Shown one piece after another: positions 9,450 through 18,277 of a stretch of DNA of 33,026 nt (position 1 is its first letter; every line of letters starts with the position of its first letter). Location of the stretch: the NCBI GenBank assembly GCA_030149475.1, contig JASBRL010000129.1, positions 1 to 33,026 on the forward strand, written 5' to 3'. Position numbers and translations under genes: made by a program. The stretch comes from Marinobacter sp. Lineage in GTDB: Bacteria; Pseudomonadota; Gammaproteobacteria; Pseudomonadales; Oleiphilaceae. The notes below the pieces were generated by a model. That model was not told the origin of the DNA, made no database searches, and worked only from the letters and a program-made list of their open reading frames with translations.

Positions 9450-10187
9450 TTGAGCGACGAGTACATTTTCGGCTGGCACGCCGTTGAAGCCGTTTTGAAA
9501 CGAGAGCCCGGCCGTCTGCAGCGGGTCTGGATCCAGACCGGTCGCCAGGATCGACGGGTTCAGGACATTACCGCCGGACTCGATGAGCTCGGCGTCGCCT
9601 GGGAAGTCGTTCACCGGCGTGAGCTGGATACCCGGGTGGCGGGCGTCCATCAGGGGGTTGTTGCCCAGGTCGGAGCGTCCCGGGAGTGGGATGAAGCAGA
9701 CCTGCTGGCGTCGCTGGCCGAGGCGGGCAAGCCATCGTTCCTGTTGATCCTGGACGGCGTCACCGATCCCCACAATCTGGGGGCCTGTCTGCGGACAGCG
9801 GATGCCGTTGGTGTCCAGGCCGTGGTCGTCCCCAAGGACAAGTCGGCCGCGCTCACTCCGACGGCTCGCAAGGTTGCCTGCGGCGCGGCGGAAACCGTAC
9901 CGCTGGTGCGGGTAACCAATCTGGCGCGGTTCCTGCGTAGCCTCAAGGACGCCGGGGTCTGGCTGATCGGCACCGCGGGAGACGCCGAGGCAAGTCTCTA
10001 TCAGGCTGATTTTAGCGGGCCCATGGCGCTGGTGATGGGGGCCGAAGGCAAAGGTCTGCGACGGCTGACCCGTGAACACTGTGATCAGCTGATCATGATA
10101 CCCATGCAGGGTGACGTGGACAGCCTGAACGTGTCGGTCGCAACCGGCGTTTGTCTGTACGAGGCCCTGCGGCAAAGGCTTGCATAG
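9450..10187 (+). CDS. rlmB: 23S rRNA (guanosine-2'-O)-methyltransferase RlmB
   Basis: SPOUT-family enzyme that methylates the ribose of G2251 (E. coli numbering) in the peptidyl-transferase P loop of 23S rRNA using S-adenosylmethionine. It is 245 aa; E. coli RlmB is 243. The N-terminal substrate-binding domain starts EYIFGWHAVEAVLKREPGRL. The knotted SPOUT domain has motif 1 LDGVTDPHNLGACLRTADA, motif 2 LVMGAEGKGLRRLTREHCD and motif 3 VDSLNVSVATGVCLYEALRQ. The only start matching the family N-terminus is TTG 9450, 3 bases after the rnr stop, with a weak GGGA before it. It is almost certainly co-transcribed with rnr, as in E. coli and Pseudomonas. Confidence 0.95.
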   Translation: MSDEYIFGWHAVEAVLKREPGRLQRVWIQTGRQDRRVQDITAGLDELGVAWEVVHRRELDTRVAGVHQGVVAQVGASREWDEADLLASLAEAGKPSFLLILDGVTDPHNLGACLRTADAVGVQAVVVPKDKSAALTPTARKVACGAAETVPLVRVTNLARFLRSLKDAGVWLIGTAGDAEASLYQADFSGPMALVMGAEGKGLRRLTREHCDQLIMIPMQGDVDSLNVSVATGVCLYEALRQRLA

Positions 10188-10208
10188 CAGTCAACTCCCG
10201 CTTAGAAT
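10180..10208 (+). promoter_or_regulatory. Promoter of the rpsF-rpsR-rplI operon
   Basis: TTGCAT (10180-10185), a 17-base spacer and TAGAAT (10203-10208) form a good sigma-70 promoter overlapping the rlmB stop codon. Transcription would start near 10215, about 175 nt before rpsF. That is a long leader, consistent with control at the RNA level. Confidence 0.65.
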
Positions 10209-10326
10209 GCGTATCCCCTTTTTTCGGGGGCGGTTTGGTATTGTCTGTCGAAGGCGGCGGAAATGGTGAAGCCGGGCCGTTTCGGATCAGTAAAAAGCAG
10301 TAAACACGGCAGGCCCAGGTCTGCAC

Positions 10327-10384
10327 CTCCTTGCTTCTCATGGGCACACCAAAGCCCGCAGGAAGCTGTTTAAACCGTAGGGAG
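10327..10384 (+). promoter_or_regulatory. Candidate S6:S18 autoregulatory RNA element in the rpsF leader
   Basis: CTCCTT (10327-10332) can pair with AGGGAG (10379-10384), which is the rpsF Shine-Dalgarno sequence. Directly inside, GCTTC (10333-10337) pairs with GAAGC (10362-10366), and TGGGC with GCCCG closes the apical loop. The 12-base bulge on the 3' side (10367-10378) holds an unpaired CCG next to the Shine-Dalgarno helix. A CCG in a bulge beside a helix that hides the ribosome site is the described feature of the S6:S18 binding motif in rpsF leaders. The pairing was worked out by eye. Repression by the S6:S18 complex is inferred from that family. Confidence 0.55.
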
Positions 10385-10389
10385 AACTC

Positions 10390-10806
10390 ATGCGTCACTA
10401 CGAAGTCATATTTATGGTACACCCGGATCAGAGCGAGCAGGTGCCCGCGATGATCGAGCGTTATACCAGCGCGATCAATGACGATGGCGGCAAGGTACAT
10501 CGCCTGGAAGATTGGGGCCGTCGTCATCTGGCTTACCCGATCAACAAGATTCACAAAGCTCATTACGTCCTGATGAACATTGAATGTTCACAGGCGGCGA
10601 TGGACGAGCTGACTCACAACTTCCGTTTCAACGACGCCATTATCCGTGACCTGGTCACCCGTTGCGACGAAGCGGTCACCGAGATGTCACCCATGAAAGC
10701 GTCTGAGTCACGGGAAGATCGTCGTTCTGGTGGAGAAGATCGCCCGCGTCGTTCAGCAGAGACTGACGAGCGTCGTCAGACTGCTACCGAAGACGAAGAA
10801 GAGTAA
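10390..10806 (+). CDS. rpsF: 30S ribosomal protein S6
   Basis: Small-subunit protein that dimerises with S18 on the 16S rRNA platform. It is 138 aa. The start [20 protein letters not shown] and the segment [13 protein letters not shown] are typical, and there is an acidic/Arg-rich C-terminal tail (about 100-138) ending in TEDEEE. Such acidic tails in gammaproteobacterial S6 are the site where RimK adds glutamates. ATG 10390 follows TAGGGAGA. It is first in its operon, with rpsR 27 bases downstream, so S6 and S18 are made together. Confidence 0.97.
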   Translation: MRHYEVIFMVHPDQSEQVPAMIERYTSAINDDGGKVHRLEDWGRRHLAYPINKIHKAHYVLMNIECSQAAMDELTHNFRFNDAIIRDLVTRCDEAVTEMSPMKASESREDRRSGGEDRPRRSAETDERRQTATEDEEE

Positions 10807-10833
10807 ATCACATCCGGAGTTGAGGAGTTTTTC

Positions 10834-11064
10834 ATGGCTCGTTTTTTCAGACGTCGCAAGTTTTGCCGCTTCACCGCGGAAGGTGTCAAGCAGATCGATT
10901 ACAAGGATCTGGACACCCTGAAAGGTTACATTACTGAAACAGGCAAGATCGTGCCCAGCCGCATTACCGGCACCAAAGCACGTTATCAGCGTCAGCTGTC
11001 CAGCGCTATCAAGCGCGCTCGGTTCCTGGCACTGCTGCCTTACTCGGACAGCCACGATAACTAA
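10834..11064 (+). CDS. rpsR: 30S ribosomal protein S18
   Basis: Small basic ribosomal protein of 76 aa that binds 16S rRNA as a partner of S6. It starts [17 protein letters not shown] and carries [19 protein letters not shown] and [20 protein letters not shown], all standard S18 motifs. ATG 10834 has GAGGAG about 10 bases upstream. It is the second gene of the rpsF operon and would share any S6:S18 feedback exerted on the leader. Confidence 0.98.
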   Translation: MARFFRRRKFCRFTAEGVKQIDYKDLDTLKGYITETGKIVPSRITGTKARYQRQLSSAIKRARFLALLPYSDSHDN

Positions 11065-11121
11065 GTAACAGGCGATCACCTGGTAACAAGTGATGGCCAA
11101 GTAACGATAGGACTCGGGACC

Positions 11122-11988
11122 ATGCGTGCGTTGACGCAGTTTGTAATGCGCGGTCCCCTGCAGGCAAGTGCCGTCGCAGCGATCACCATGCTGGTGCCGC
11201 TGTTGTTCTGGATAAGTGCGGCAGTAGTCGGTCTGGTCATTCTCAGACTGGGCATACGGCAAGGGATCAATGTCGGCCTGTGGGCCTTGTTGCCAGCACT
11301 GGGCTGGAGCTGGATTGGACAGGATCCGTCCGCGCTGGCGGTGCTGCTGGAGGTGGTGTTGATGGCGTCGCTGATTCGCAGCACACGCTCCTGGCAGCAG
11401 GCGCTGGTGGCGGGCAGCACGCTGGCGGTCATCATCGGTGCGCTGTTGCCGCTGCTTTACCCGGCATTGCTCGACCAGCTGGTGAAGACCGGGGTGTCAT
11501 TCTACCAGCAGTACAACGCAGACGTTGCACGAGCACTGGGTGACCAGCTTGAACCGGCCATTCGTCAGGCGATGAATGCCAGTATGGCGGGGATTTTCCT
11601 GCTTACCGGTATCGGGTTGACCATGTTGGCCCGGAGTTGGCAGGCGCGACTGTTCAATCCGGGCGGGTTCCGCGAGGAGTTTCATGCGCTGCGTCTGTCC
11701 TGGCCGGTGGCTTTGCTGTGTGCCGTGGCGATGCTCGCAGGGCCCAGCGTGGGGTTGAATCCGGTGCTGATAGTCTGGGCCGGTGGTCTGCCCCTGCTGA
11801 TTGCCGGCATTGCGCTGGTGCACGGGGTCGTTGGTCATCGCAAAATGGGCGTGCAGTGGCTGGTGGTGTTCTACATCGCACTGCTCCTGCTGGGTCCGAG
11901 TCTGATGTTATTGTTACTGGTTCTGGCGATTGTGGATAGCTGGCTGGATATCCGGGGGCGATTGAAACCCACCGGACCGGCTGAATAA
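11122..11988 (+). CDS. Polytopic membrane protein of the rpsR-rplI interval (DUF2232/YybS-like)
   Basis: A 288-aa integral membrane protein with about seven or eight hydrophobic segments, at roughly 15-45, 50-70, 75-110, 110-130, 160-182, 200-225, 225-250 and 250-280. It has no Cys, His or charged motif suggesting an enzyme. An unnamed membrane protein in this position between rpsR and rplI is common in pseudomonads and relatives; I believe it is the family sometimes called DUF2232. The function is unknown. ATG 11122 has only a weak upstream GGGAC. It is 57 bases after rpsR and 20 before rplI, so it is part of the ribosomal operon. Confidence 0.83.
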   Translation: MRALTQFVMRGPLQASAVAAITMLVPLLFWISAAVVGLVILRLGIRQGINVGLWALLPALGWSWIGQDPSALAVLLEVVLMASLIRSTRSWQQALVAGSTLAVIIGALLPLLYPALLDQLVKTGVSFYQQYNADVARALGDQLEPAIRQAMNASMAGIFLLTGIGLTMLARSWQARLFNPGGFREEFHALRLSWPVALLCAVAMLAGPSVGLNPVLIVWAGGLPLLIAGIALVHGVVGHRKMGVQWLVVFYIALLLLGPSLMLLLLVLAIVDSWLDIRGRLKPTGPAE

Positions 11989-12008
11989 AGCACGAAGGGG
12001 TTAACGAG

Positions 12009-12455
12009 ATGGACGTTATTCTGCTCGAAAAAGTTGCAAACCTGGGTTCCCTGGGTGACAAAGTGAAAGTAAAGGCCGGTTATGGTCGCAATTTTCTGGT
12101 GCCTTACGGTAAAGCCGTTCCGGCGACGGAAGATAATCTGAAGGCGTTTGAAGCCCGTCGCGCTGAGCTTGAAAAGGCCGCAGCCGACAAACTGAGTTCT
12201 GCCCAGGCGCGCGCCGAAGCACTCAGTGGCGCATCCTTTACCATCAGTTCCAAAGCCGGTGATGAAGGCAAGCTGTTCGGTTCGATCGGCGTGCGTGACA
12301 TCGCGGATGCAGTCAGCACCAGCGGCACCGAGGTTGAGAAGAGCGAAGTTCGGTTGCCGGAAGGCCCACTGCGTGCCGTTGGCGAATACGACATCGAGCT
12401 CCATTTGCATTCCGACGTTTCGGTCGAGATCAAGCTGACGGTTATCGCTGACTGA
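12009..12455 (+). CDS. rplI: 50S ribosomal protein L9
   Basis: Large-subunit protein of 148 aa that binds domain V of 23S rRNA and limits frameshifting. The N-terminal domain shows [20 protein letters not shown] and [18 protein letters not shown] long charged connecting helix follows (about 42-75), then the C-terminal domain with [23 protein letters not shown] 12009 follows AAGGGG. It is the last gene of the operon, with a strong hairpin terminator 25 bases after its stop. Confidence 0.98.
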   Translation: MDVILLEKVANLGSLGDKVKVKAGYGRNFLVPYGKAVPATEDNLKAFEARRAELEKAAADKLSSAQARAEALSGASFTISSKAGDEGKLFGSIGVRDIADAVSTSGTEVEKSEVRLPEGPLRAVGEYDIELHLHSDVSVEIKLTVIAD

Positions 12456-12772
12456 TCGTTTCGGGTTAACGCAAGCGTTCACAGGCCCGGGCCGCTCAGG
12501 CGGCTTCCGGGCCTGTGTGTTTCTGGTATGCTAGCAGCATTCCTGCAGCTCTTGTCCGGACGGTATACTCTGTCATTGTCGGTCGGGGTGTGTGGCGCGA
12601 GGCACTGCCTGAGCGGGGCGTGCAGGCAGGTTTATCCGTCGCGTCCGGAAACCAGTGAGCTGCCTGAGCAGTGTGTGTTTCAACCGTGGTGGGGTGAGCG
12701 GGCTTCGTCAGAGTTGACGTCAGTGCGCTCTGTACCTGTCACCGCTTCGATTCAAACCGGTATAACGTAGCC
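12456..12772. other. Intergenic region rplI-dnaB
   Basis: About 317 bases without a credible gene. It holds the rplI terminator (12480-12523) and possible -10 boxes TATGCT near 12527 and TATACT at 12564-12569, neither with a good -35. An open frame over 12528-12770 has no family resemblance or ribosome binding site and an odd Cys/Ser/Arg composition, so I do not call it. The dnaB promoter is probably here, giving a leader of up to about 200 nt. Confidence 0.5.
12480..12523 (+). terminator. Terminator after rplI
   Basis: An 11-bp outer stem (12480-12490 with 12507-12517) encloses an inner 5-bp stem GCCGC/GCGGC with loop TCAG, so 16 bp in all with a TT bulge. The following TGTTTCTGG is only modestly T-rich. 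The position just after rplI supports a rho-independent terminator closing the ribosomal operon. Confidence 0.75.
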
Positions 12773-14170
12773 ATGGCCGACCTCAAGCTGACACCCACTT
12801 CCTCTGATCTGGAAACCAGCCGGATCAAAGTGCCGCCACATTCGATTGAGGCGGAGCAAGCCGTGCTGGGCGGGCTGATGCTGGACAATCGCCGGTTTGA
12901 TGAAGTTTCCGAGATCATTACCGCAGCCGATTTCTACCGGCAGGGGCATCGGTTGATTTTTGGCGCTGCCGAGCGACTGGCCGGCGACAGCGAGCCGCTC
13001 GATGTCGTGACCCTGGCCGAATTTCTGGAGCGGGCAGGGGATATCGACGATGCCGGCGGGTTGTCGTATCTTGCCGAGCTGGCAGAGAAAACGCCCGGCG
13101 CTACCAACATCACTGCGTATGCTCAGATCGTGCGGGAACGCTCGATCATGCGACAACTGGTTGAAGTCTCCGGCGGTATCGCCGATTCGGCCTTCAATCC
13201 CCAGGGCCGGACCAGCGATGAATTGCTGGATGAGGCTGAACGCAACGTGTTTCGTATTGCCGAGGCGCGTACCAAGGCAGGTTCGGGGCCACAAAGCATT
13301 AACCCTATCCTGACCAAGGCGCTCAGTCGCATTGAAGAGCTGTTCGAGTCCGGCGACCGCATTACCGGTCTGACCACCGGGTTCAAGGATCTGGACGACT
13401 GGACGTCGGGAATGCAGCCTGCGGACCTGATTATTGTTGCCGGGCGACCGTCCATGGGTAAGACCACCTTCGCGATGAATATCGTCGAGAACGCCTTGCT
13501 GAGTTCGGGTGCGCCGATCCTGGTGTTCAGTATGGAGATGCCGGCCGACGCCATCGTGATGCGGATGCTGTCCTCTCTCGGACGTATTGATCAGACCCGC
13601 ATGCGCAGCGGGCGACTGGAGGAAGATGACTGGCCGCGGTTGACCTCGGCGGTAAGCCTGCTCAAAGACAAACCCCTCTACATTGACGATACGCCGGGGC
13701 TGAGCCCGACTGAAATGCGCTCCCGGGCGCGCCGGGTGGCCCGGGAAAACGACGGCAAGCTGGGTCTGATTATGGCCGACTATCTGCAATTGATGCGGGT
13801 GCCGGGCAGCACTGAAGGCCGGACTGCGGAAATTTCCGAAATCTCCCGCTCTCTCAAAGGGCTGGCAAAAGAGCTGAGTTGTCCGGTAGTGGCGCTGTCA
13901 CAGCTTAACCGCAGTCTGGAGCAGCGGCCCAACAAGCGACCGGTGAACTCGGACCTGCGCGAATCCGGGGCTATCGAGCAGGACGCGGACGTGATCATGT
14001 TCGTGTACCGGGACGAGGTCTACAACGAAGACACCCAGGACAAAGGCATTGCAGAAATCATTATCGGCAAACAGCGTAACGGGCCGATAGGCACCGTTCG
14101 GCTCGCATTTATGGGCAAGTACACCAAATTCGAGGATCTCGCCCACGGCGATTATGGTGGTGAGTACTGA
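12773..14170 (+). CDS. dnaB: Replicative DNA helicase DnaB
   Basis: Hexameric 5'-to-3' helicase that unwinds the chromosome at the fork and contacts DnaG primase and DnaC/loader. It is 465 aa; E. coli DnaB is 471. The N-terminal primase-interacting domain starts near PPHSIEAEQAVLGGLMLDN. A linker follows, then the RecA-like domain with Walker A GRPSMGKTTF (Lys230), LIMADYLQLM as Walker B, and the DnaB motif SQLNRSLEQRPNKRPVNSDL with RESGAIEQDADVIMF. There is no intein in the P-loop, a frequent insertion site in dnaB. ATG 12773 matches the family. Its stop overlaps the alr start by one base (TGATG), so the two are translationally coupled. Confidence 0.97.
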   Translation: MADLKLTPTSSDLETSRIKVPPHSIEAEQAVLGGLMLDNRRFDEVSEIITAADFYRQGHRLIFGAAERLAGDSEPLDVVTLAEFLERAGDIDDAGGLSYLAELAEKTPGATNITAYAQIVRERSIMRQLVEVSGGIADSAFNPQGRTSDELLDEAERNVFRIAEARTKAGSGPQSINPILTKALSRIEELFESGDRITGLTTGFKDLDDWTSGMQPADLIIVAGRPSMGKTTFAMNIVENALLSSGAPILVFSMEMPADAIVMRMLSSLGRIDQTRMRSGRLEEDDWPRLTSAVSLLKDKPLYIDDTPGLSPTEMRSRARRVARENDGKLGLIMADYLQLMRVPGSTEGRTAEISEISRSLKGLAKELSCPVVALSQLNRSLEQRPNKRPVNSDLRESGAIEQDADVIMFVYRDEVYNEDTQDKGIAEIIIGKQRNGPIGTVRLAFMGKYTKFEDLAHGDYGGEY

Positions 14171-15255
14171 TGCCGCGACCGACTCTTGCCCGTATTGATC
14201 TGGACGCGTTACGGCACAACTATCACCGGGCCTGCGAGAAGGCCGGGTCGGCCCGACCGATGGCAGTGGTTAAAGCTGACGGCTATGGTCATGGGATCGC
14301 TGCTGTCGCCCGGGCGCTGGCAAAGCACGCTCCTTGCTACGCGGTTGCCTGCCTGGAGGAAGCCGAGGCGGTTCGGGTCGCGGGATTGAGTCAGCCAGTG
14401 GTGCTGTTGGAAGGGGTTCATTCCCGGGAGGATCTGTCGGTATGCCGGCAACAGGACTTTGAGCCGGTCCTCCATAGCCCGCAACAACTCCAGTGGCTCG
14501 AGGGTACTGTGTCGCCGCCGGTGATCTGGCTGAAACTCAATACCGGCATGAACCGGCTGGGGTTTCCGGCCGCGTCCTTGCCCGCACTGATGGGTCGGTT
14601 AAAGAGCATGCCGCAGGTTCGTATCAAAGGACTGATGACCCACTACGCCTGCGCTGACGATCTGTCGAGCACCGGTACGGATGCCCAGAACGCTGCTTTT
14701 ATCGCTGCCGCAGAAGGCTATCCGGAGTTGCTGCTCAGTGCCGGTAACTCCGCCGCGCACTTCCGGCCACGGAATCCGCTTTTTGACTGGACCCGGCCAG
14801 GTATCATGCTGTACGGGGCAACACCAATCGTGGGCCTCTCAGCGGCCGACCTTGGTTTGAAGCCAGTGATGAGTCTGGAGTCGGAACTGATCGCGGTACG
14901 TGACCTGGAGCCGGGCATGACGGTTGGCTATGGTGACAGTTGGCGCGCTGACAAGCCCACCCGAATGGGTATCGTGGCGATTGGTTATGGTGATGGCTAT
15001 CCGCGCCATGCCGGAACCGATACGCCGGCCGCCGTCAACGGACAGCGGATTCGGCTGATTGGCCGGGTGTCTATGGACATGCTGGCGGTTGACCTGAATC
15101 CGGCCCCGGACGCTGAGGTGGGTGACCGGGTTGAGCTCTGGGGCGGGCAGGTCAGTGTCGATGAGGTAGCCGCGAGCGCCGGCACCATCGGCTATGAATT
15201 GCTCACCGGGGTCACCGCCCGGGTTCCCAGACACTACCTGTCATCCGTTGTCTGA
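14170..15255 (+). CDS. alr: Alanine racemase
   Basis: PLP enzyme that interconverts L- and D-alanine for peptidoglycan. It is 361 aa, the usual length. Lys35 in AVVKADGYGHG is the PLP lysine, and Tyr254 in VGYGDSWRA is the second catalytic base from the C-terminal beta domain. Also present are NTGMNRLGF, LLSAGNSAAHF, TRPGIMLYG and GRVSMDMLAVDL. The start overlaps the dnaB stop, the same dnaB-alr order as in E. coli and Pseudomonas. Its stop is only 4 bases from the end of the convergent gene at 15260. Confidence 0.97.
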   Translation: MPRPTLARIDLDALRHNYHRACEKAGSARPMAVVKADGYGHGIAAVARALAKHAPCYAVACLEEAEAVRVAGLSQPVVLLEGVHSREDLSVCRQQDFEPVLHSPQQLQWLEGTVSPPVIWLKLNTGMNRLGFPAASLPALMGRLKSMPQVRIKGLMTHYACADDLSSTGTDAQNAAFIAAAEGYPELLLSAGNSAAHFRPRNPLFDWTRPGIMLYGATPIVGLSAADLGLKPVMSLESELIAVRDLEPGMTVGYGDSWRADKPTRMGIVAIGYGDGYPRHAGTDTPAAVNGQRIRLIGRVSMDMLAVDLNPAPDAEVGDRVELWGGQVSVDEVAASAGTIGYELLTGVTARVPRHYLSSVV

Positions 15256-15259
15256 CGAG

Positions 15260-15616
15260 TCAGGCCGGTTCCGGTTCGCAGATAATTTCCTCAATAAAAT
15301 CGAGAATATTGGTCAGGCTACGGTCGTCCAGCTTTTTCAGCACTTTATGGATGACCATCTTGCTGCCTTTCAGCATGCTGCCAATGCCCATCCGGGCCAT
15401 GCTCATCATCATGGTTCCGGCCTTGAGGCGGCGCAGTGGCTCGAGAAAGAAAAAATCAAGACCGGACTCGGTGAGTTCAACAATCAGTTCGTATAGCTTG
15501 TCGATGGCTTCCTTGTCAGCCTTGCCGCGTTCCCGGAGCTCCGCAACCGTATTGAGGGCGCGGGTTTTCAGCGCCTCGTCTATGGGGGCGACAATGTGGC
15601 TTTGCTGTTTGAGCAT
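15260..15616 (-). CDS. Conserved-looking hypothetical protein, 118 aa
   Basis: I do not recognise a named family. The 118-aa protein is mostly predicted helix. The N-terminal half is charged (RALNTVAELRERGKADKEAI), the middle holds ESGLDFFFLEPLRRLKAG and a Met/Gly stretch (TMMMSMARMGIGSML), and the C-terminus is acidic (NILDFIEEIICEPEPA). There is no signal peptide or clear membrane span. The composition looks like a real cytoplasmic protein, unlike the antisense frames nearby. ATG 15614-15616 has AGGG about 8 bases upstream. It is convergent with alr and divergent from the RmlD-like gene. Confidence 0.72.
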   Translation of the reverse strand: MLKQQSHIVAPIDEALKTRALNTVAELRERGKADKEAIDKLYELIVELTESGLDFFFLEPLRRLKAGTMMMSMARMGIGSMLKGSKMVIHKVLKKLDDRSLTNILDFIEEIICEPEPA

Positions 15617-15868
15617 GGAGGGACCCTGATATTGTGGTTTGTTGAGCGTGGTTCATGGTGCACAAGTTTAACGGTAACCGTGCCTCCGCCATTGGCTCGA
15701 ATGTAAATGCGTCACTGTCAGAATAGTGATACAACTGTCTCAAATACTATGAACCAACGGGCATTGTGGCCATTCAGCCTGCCTGCACTGGCCCGTTAGC
15801 CAGGTGCAGCGCCCCATAGTTGCCTGGCCGCATCCCGATGGTCGCAAGTCCGGAGTGAATAACGTCCT

Positions 15869-16747
15869 GTGAACGTTCTTGTTGTACATGATTACGGCCC
15901 GCTGGGGCATATATTGCTGGAAAAGTTAAAGCAGACCGCTTTGTATATCAGTCCGCTGCTCGTCAGTGAGCCCGACAAGGTGGATCAGGCTGCACTTGAC
16001 GACTGGATCACAGACGATGTCGACATGATCGTCAATGCCCTGTGGCTGACAGATCCCGAATCCGCAGAAGCTGACCCGGAAGCGACTCGTCAGGCTGCTT
16101 TCACCATTCCCATGGCACTGGCAGAACACGCTCGCGAGAAGGGTATGGCACTGATGCAGCTCTCTACCGGTTACGTCTTCGATGGCCGTAAACAGAGCGC
16201 CTACATTACCTCCAACCCGGGCCAGCCGTTCAGTCAGCTGGGGAACTGGCAGTGGGAGTGTGAGCAGGCCTTGCGAACGCTGCTACCGCGGCATGTCATT
16301 CTGCGAACCGGGTGGAGTCTCGGCCGGTTTATTCGCAAAGTGCAGAATAGTGCAACCAGTCACGATCTGCTGTCCCTGTCCAGCCGCCATCGGGGCCAGC
16401 CGGTGGCATTCCGGGATCTGGCTCGGGTAATGGTCGCCGTGCTGCAGCAACTGGACTGTGGCGCCGATGTCTGGGGTACGTATCAGTATGCTGGCGCTGA
16501 GGAAATTACCCATTACGACCTGGGGCTGGCCATCGTTGAACTGGACGCCATGCCGGGGGATGTGCGGGTGGTCGATGCTATTCCATCGTGGGCAGTGCTG
16601 GAGCCGGAGAATGTCACCCTGAACTGCACCAAGCTACGCAATACCTTTGGCGTGAAACAGTTGCCCTGGCGCACGAGCCTTCAGGATGAGCTCGAGATTC
16701 TGGGTATGAGCGAGCAGTTGGCCCGCGAGGACCGGATCACCAGTTGA
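15869..16747 (+). CDS. RmlD-like sugar-nucleotide-binding SDR protein, catalytic YxxxK absent
   Basis: A 292-aa protein of the extended short-chain dehydrogenase group closest to dTDP-4-dehydrorhamnose reductase. It has a Rossmann start MNVLVVHDYGPLGHILLEKL, VDMIVNALWLTDPE, and STGYVFDG, the RmlD STDYVFDG motif with Gly for Asp. Where RmlD has YxxxK, this protein has LGNWQ (Leu124, Gln128), so the catalytic Tyr-Lys pair is missing. The dinucleotide loop is also degenerate. It may therefore bind a nucleotide sugar or NAD(P) without being an RmlD-type reductase. GTG 15869 is preceded by CGGAG. It is not in a rhamnose operon: its neighbours are a hypothetical protein and fabB. Confidence 0.8.
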   Translation: MNVLVVHDYGPLGHILLEKLKQTALYISPLLVSEPDKVDQAALDDWITDDVDMIVNALWLTDPESAEADPEATRQAAFTIPMALAEHAREKGMALMQLSTGYVFDGRKQSAYITSNPGQPFSQLGNWQWECEQALRTLLPRHVILRTGWSLGRFIRKVQNSATSHDLLSLSSRHRGQPVAFRDLARVMVAVLQQLDCGADVWGTYQYAGAEEITHYDLGLAIVELDAMPGDVRVVDAIPSWAVLEPENVTLNCTKLRNTFGVKQLPWRTSLQDELEILGMSEQLAREDRITS

Positions 16748-16766
16748 CCGGCCCACCGTGCAGATC

Positions 16767-16783
16767 AGCGGGGTGTGCCCGCT
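16767..16783. terminator. Hairpin between the convergent RmlD-like gene and fabB
   Basis: AGCGGG (16767-16772) and CCCGCT (16778-16783) form a 6-bp stem with loop GTGTG. The plus strand continues CCTTATTG, only partly T-rich. The location between two convergent stops suggests a weak bidirectional terminator. Confidence 0.4.
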
Positions 16784-16812
16784 CCTTATTGATCCACCGG
16801 GCATTCCCGCCA

Positions 16813-18024
16813 TCAGTCAGGACGGCGAAACACCAGTGACGCATTGGTACCGCCGAAGCCAAAGCTGTTGGACATGACCGTCGTCAGGTGGGCGTCCCTG
16901 GCATCGGGTCCGACTATGGGCAGATCGGCAATTTTTGCATCCTGTTCTTTGAGGTTGGCGGTGCCGCTGATAAATCCGTTCTCCAGCATCAGCAGGGAAT
17001 AGATCGCCTCATGGACACCTGAGGCCCCGAGAGAGTGGCCGGACAGGGACTTGGTAGAGGAGATTGCCGGCACGTGTTCGCCAAAGACGTTTCTGACCGC
17101 GCCCATTTCGGCGACGTCGCCTACCGGCGTACTGGTGCCGTGAGCATTGATGTAGTCAACCGGCCCGTCGACGGTTGCCAGCGCCTGTTGCATGCAGCGG
17201 GTGGCACCTTCACCGGACGGCGCGACCATGTCGTGGCCATCAGAGGTTGCACCGTAGCCGACGATTTCCGCAATGATGTGTGCCCCCCGTTTGCGGGCAT
17301 GTTCCAGTTCCTCGACCACTACCATACCGCCTCCGCCTGCAATGACGAAGCCATCCCGGTTCACGTCGAACGGCCGCGAAGCCGTTGTAGGTGCGTCGTT
17401 GTACCTGGTTGAGAGTGCGCCCATGGCATCAAACAGCATGGTGAGGCTCCAGTCCTCCTCTTCGCCGCCGCCGGCAAAGACAATGTCCTGTTTGCCCAGC
17501 TGAATCTGCTCCATGGCATGCCCGATACAGTGGGCGCTGGTGGCACAGGCTGACGACATGGAGTAATTGACCCCGCGAATGTGGAACGCCGTCGCCAGAC
17601 AGGCCGACACAGTGCTGGTCATGATCCGCGGCACCATGTACGGGCCGATGCGCCTGACGCCTTTCTCGCGCATCAGGTCCACGGCTTCAACCTGGCTGGC
17701 ACAGGATGCGCCGCCAGAGCCGGCAATCAGGCCGGTGCGATCATTGGAGATATCATCCTCGGTCAGCTTCGCCGACTCGATGGCCTGCTGCATCGCCAGA
17801 TAGCTGTACATGGCAGACTGCCCCATGAACCGCTTGATCTTCCGGTCAATCGCTGAGGTGTCTACATCCACCGACCCCGACACCTGGCTGCGAAAACCCA
17901 GGTCCTGGTAGGCCGGGTTGTGACGGATGCCGGACCGGCCATGTCTGAGACTGTCGCGTACAGACTCTGTGGAATTGCCGAGGCAGGAGATAATGCCCAT
18001 ACCGGTGATAACAACCCGCTTCAT
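16813..18024 (-). CDS. fabB: 3-oxoacyl-[acyl-carrier-protein] synthase I (KAS I)
   Basis: Condensing enzyme of type II fatty acid synthesis; the FabB type elongates cis-3-decenoyl-ACP and is needed for unsaturated fatty acids. It is 403 aa. The catalytic triad is Cys160 ([10 protein letters not shown]), His295 ([11 protein letters not shown]) and His330 ([11 protein letters not shown]). The stretches [16 protein letters not shown] and [13 protein letters not shown] match E. coli FabB rather than FabF. The ATG at 18022-18024 follows GGAGG. fabA is not next to it: upstream lies a divergent Mpo1-like gene. Any FabR/DesT-type control would act in 18025-18277, where I could not see a convincing site. 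Confidence 0.95.
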   Translation of the reverse strand: MKRVVITGMGIISCLGNSTESVRDSLRHGRSGIRHNPAYQDLGFRSQVSGSVDVDTSAIDRKIKRFMGQSAMYSYLAMQQAIESAKLTEDDISNDRTGLIAGSGGASCASQVEAVDLMREKGVRRIGPYMVPRIMTSTVSACLATAFHIRGVNYSMSSACATSAHCIGHAMEQIQLGKQDIVFAGGGEEEDWSLTMLFDAMGALSTRYNDAPTTASRPFDVNRDGFVIAGGGGMVVVEELEHARKRGAHIIAEIVGYGATSDGHDMVAPSGEGATRCMQQALATVDGPVDYINAHGTSTPVGDVAEMGAVRNVFGEHVPAISSTKSLSGHSLGASGVHEAIYSLLMLENGFISGTANLKEQDAKIADLPIVGPDARDAHLTTVMSNSFGFGGTNASLVFRRPD

Positions 18025-18277
18025 AGAAAACCTCCGGAATCTTGTCCGTCTTTGGTCGCAGCAACTGGCAGGGGTGCTGTTGGCTGCAATCCATCTGTCT
18101 GCGAACGTGCATGAGTATGCATTGTATGCTGACAGTGTAAGACGTTTTGAGCGCCACGGGTATTTGACCTTGTGGTAAGGAAGCGCTTCTGCAGATCCTG
18201 TACGGGCTCAGCCCGGGATATGGGGTTATGATAGTCCTGACCAGGGTTTTCTTATCGAACAAGAAAGGAGTCACTCC

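Noticed and set aside
12528..12770. 80-codon open frame between rplI and dnaB
   Set aside because: No ribosome binding site, no recognisable features, and it overlaps the probable dnaB promoter region.
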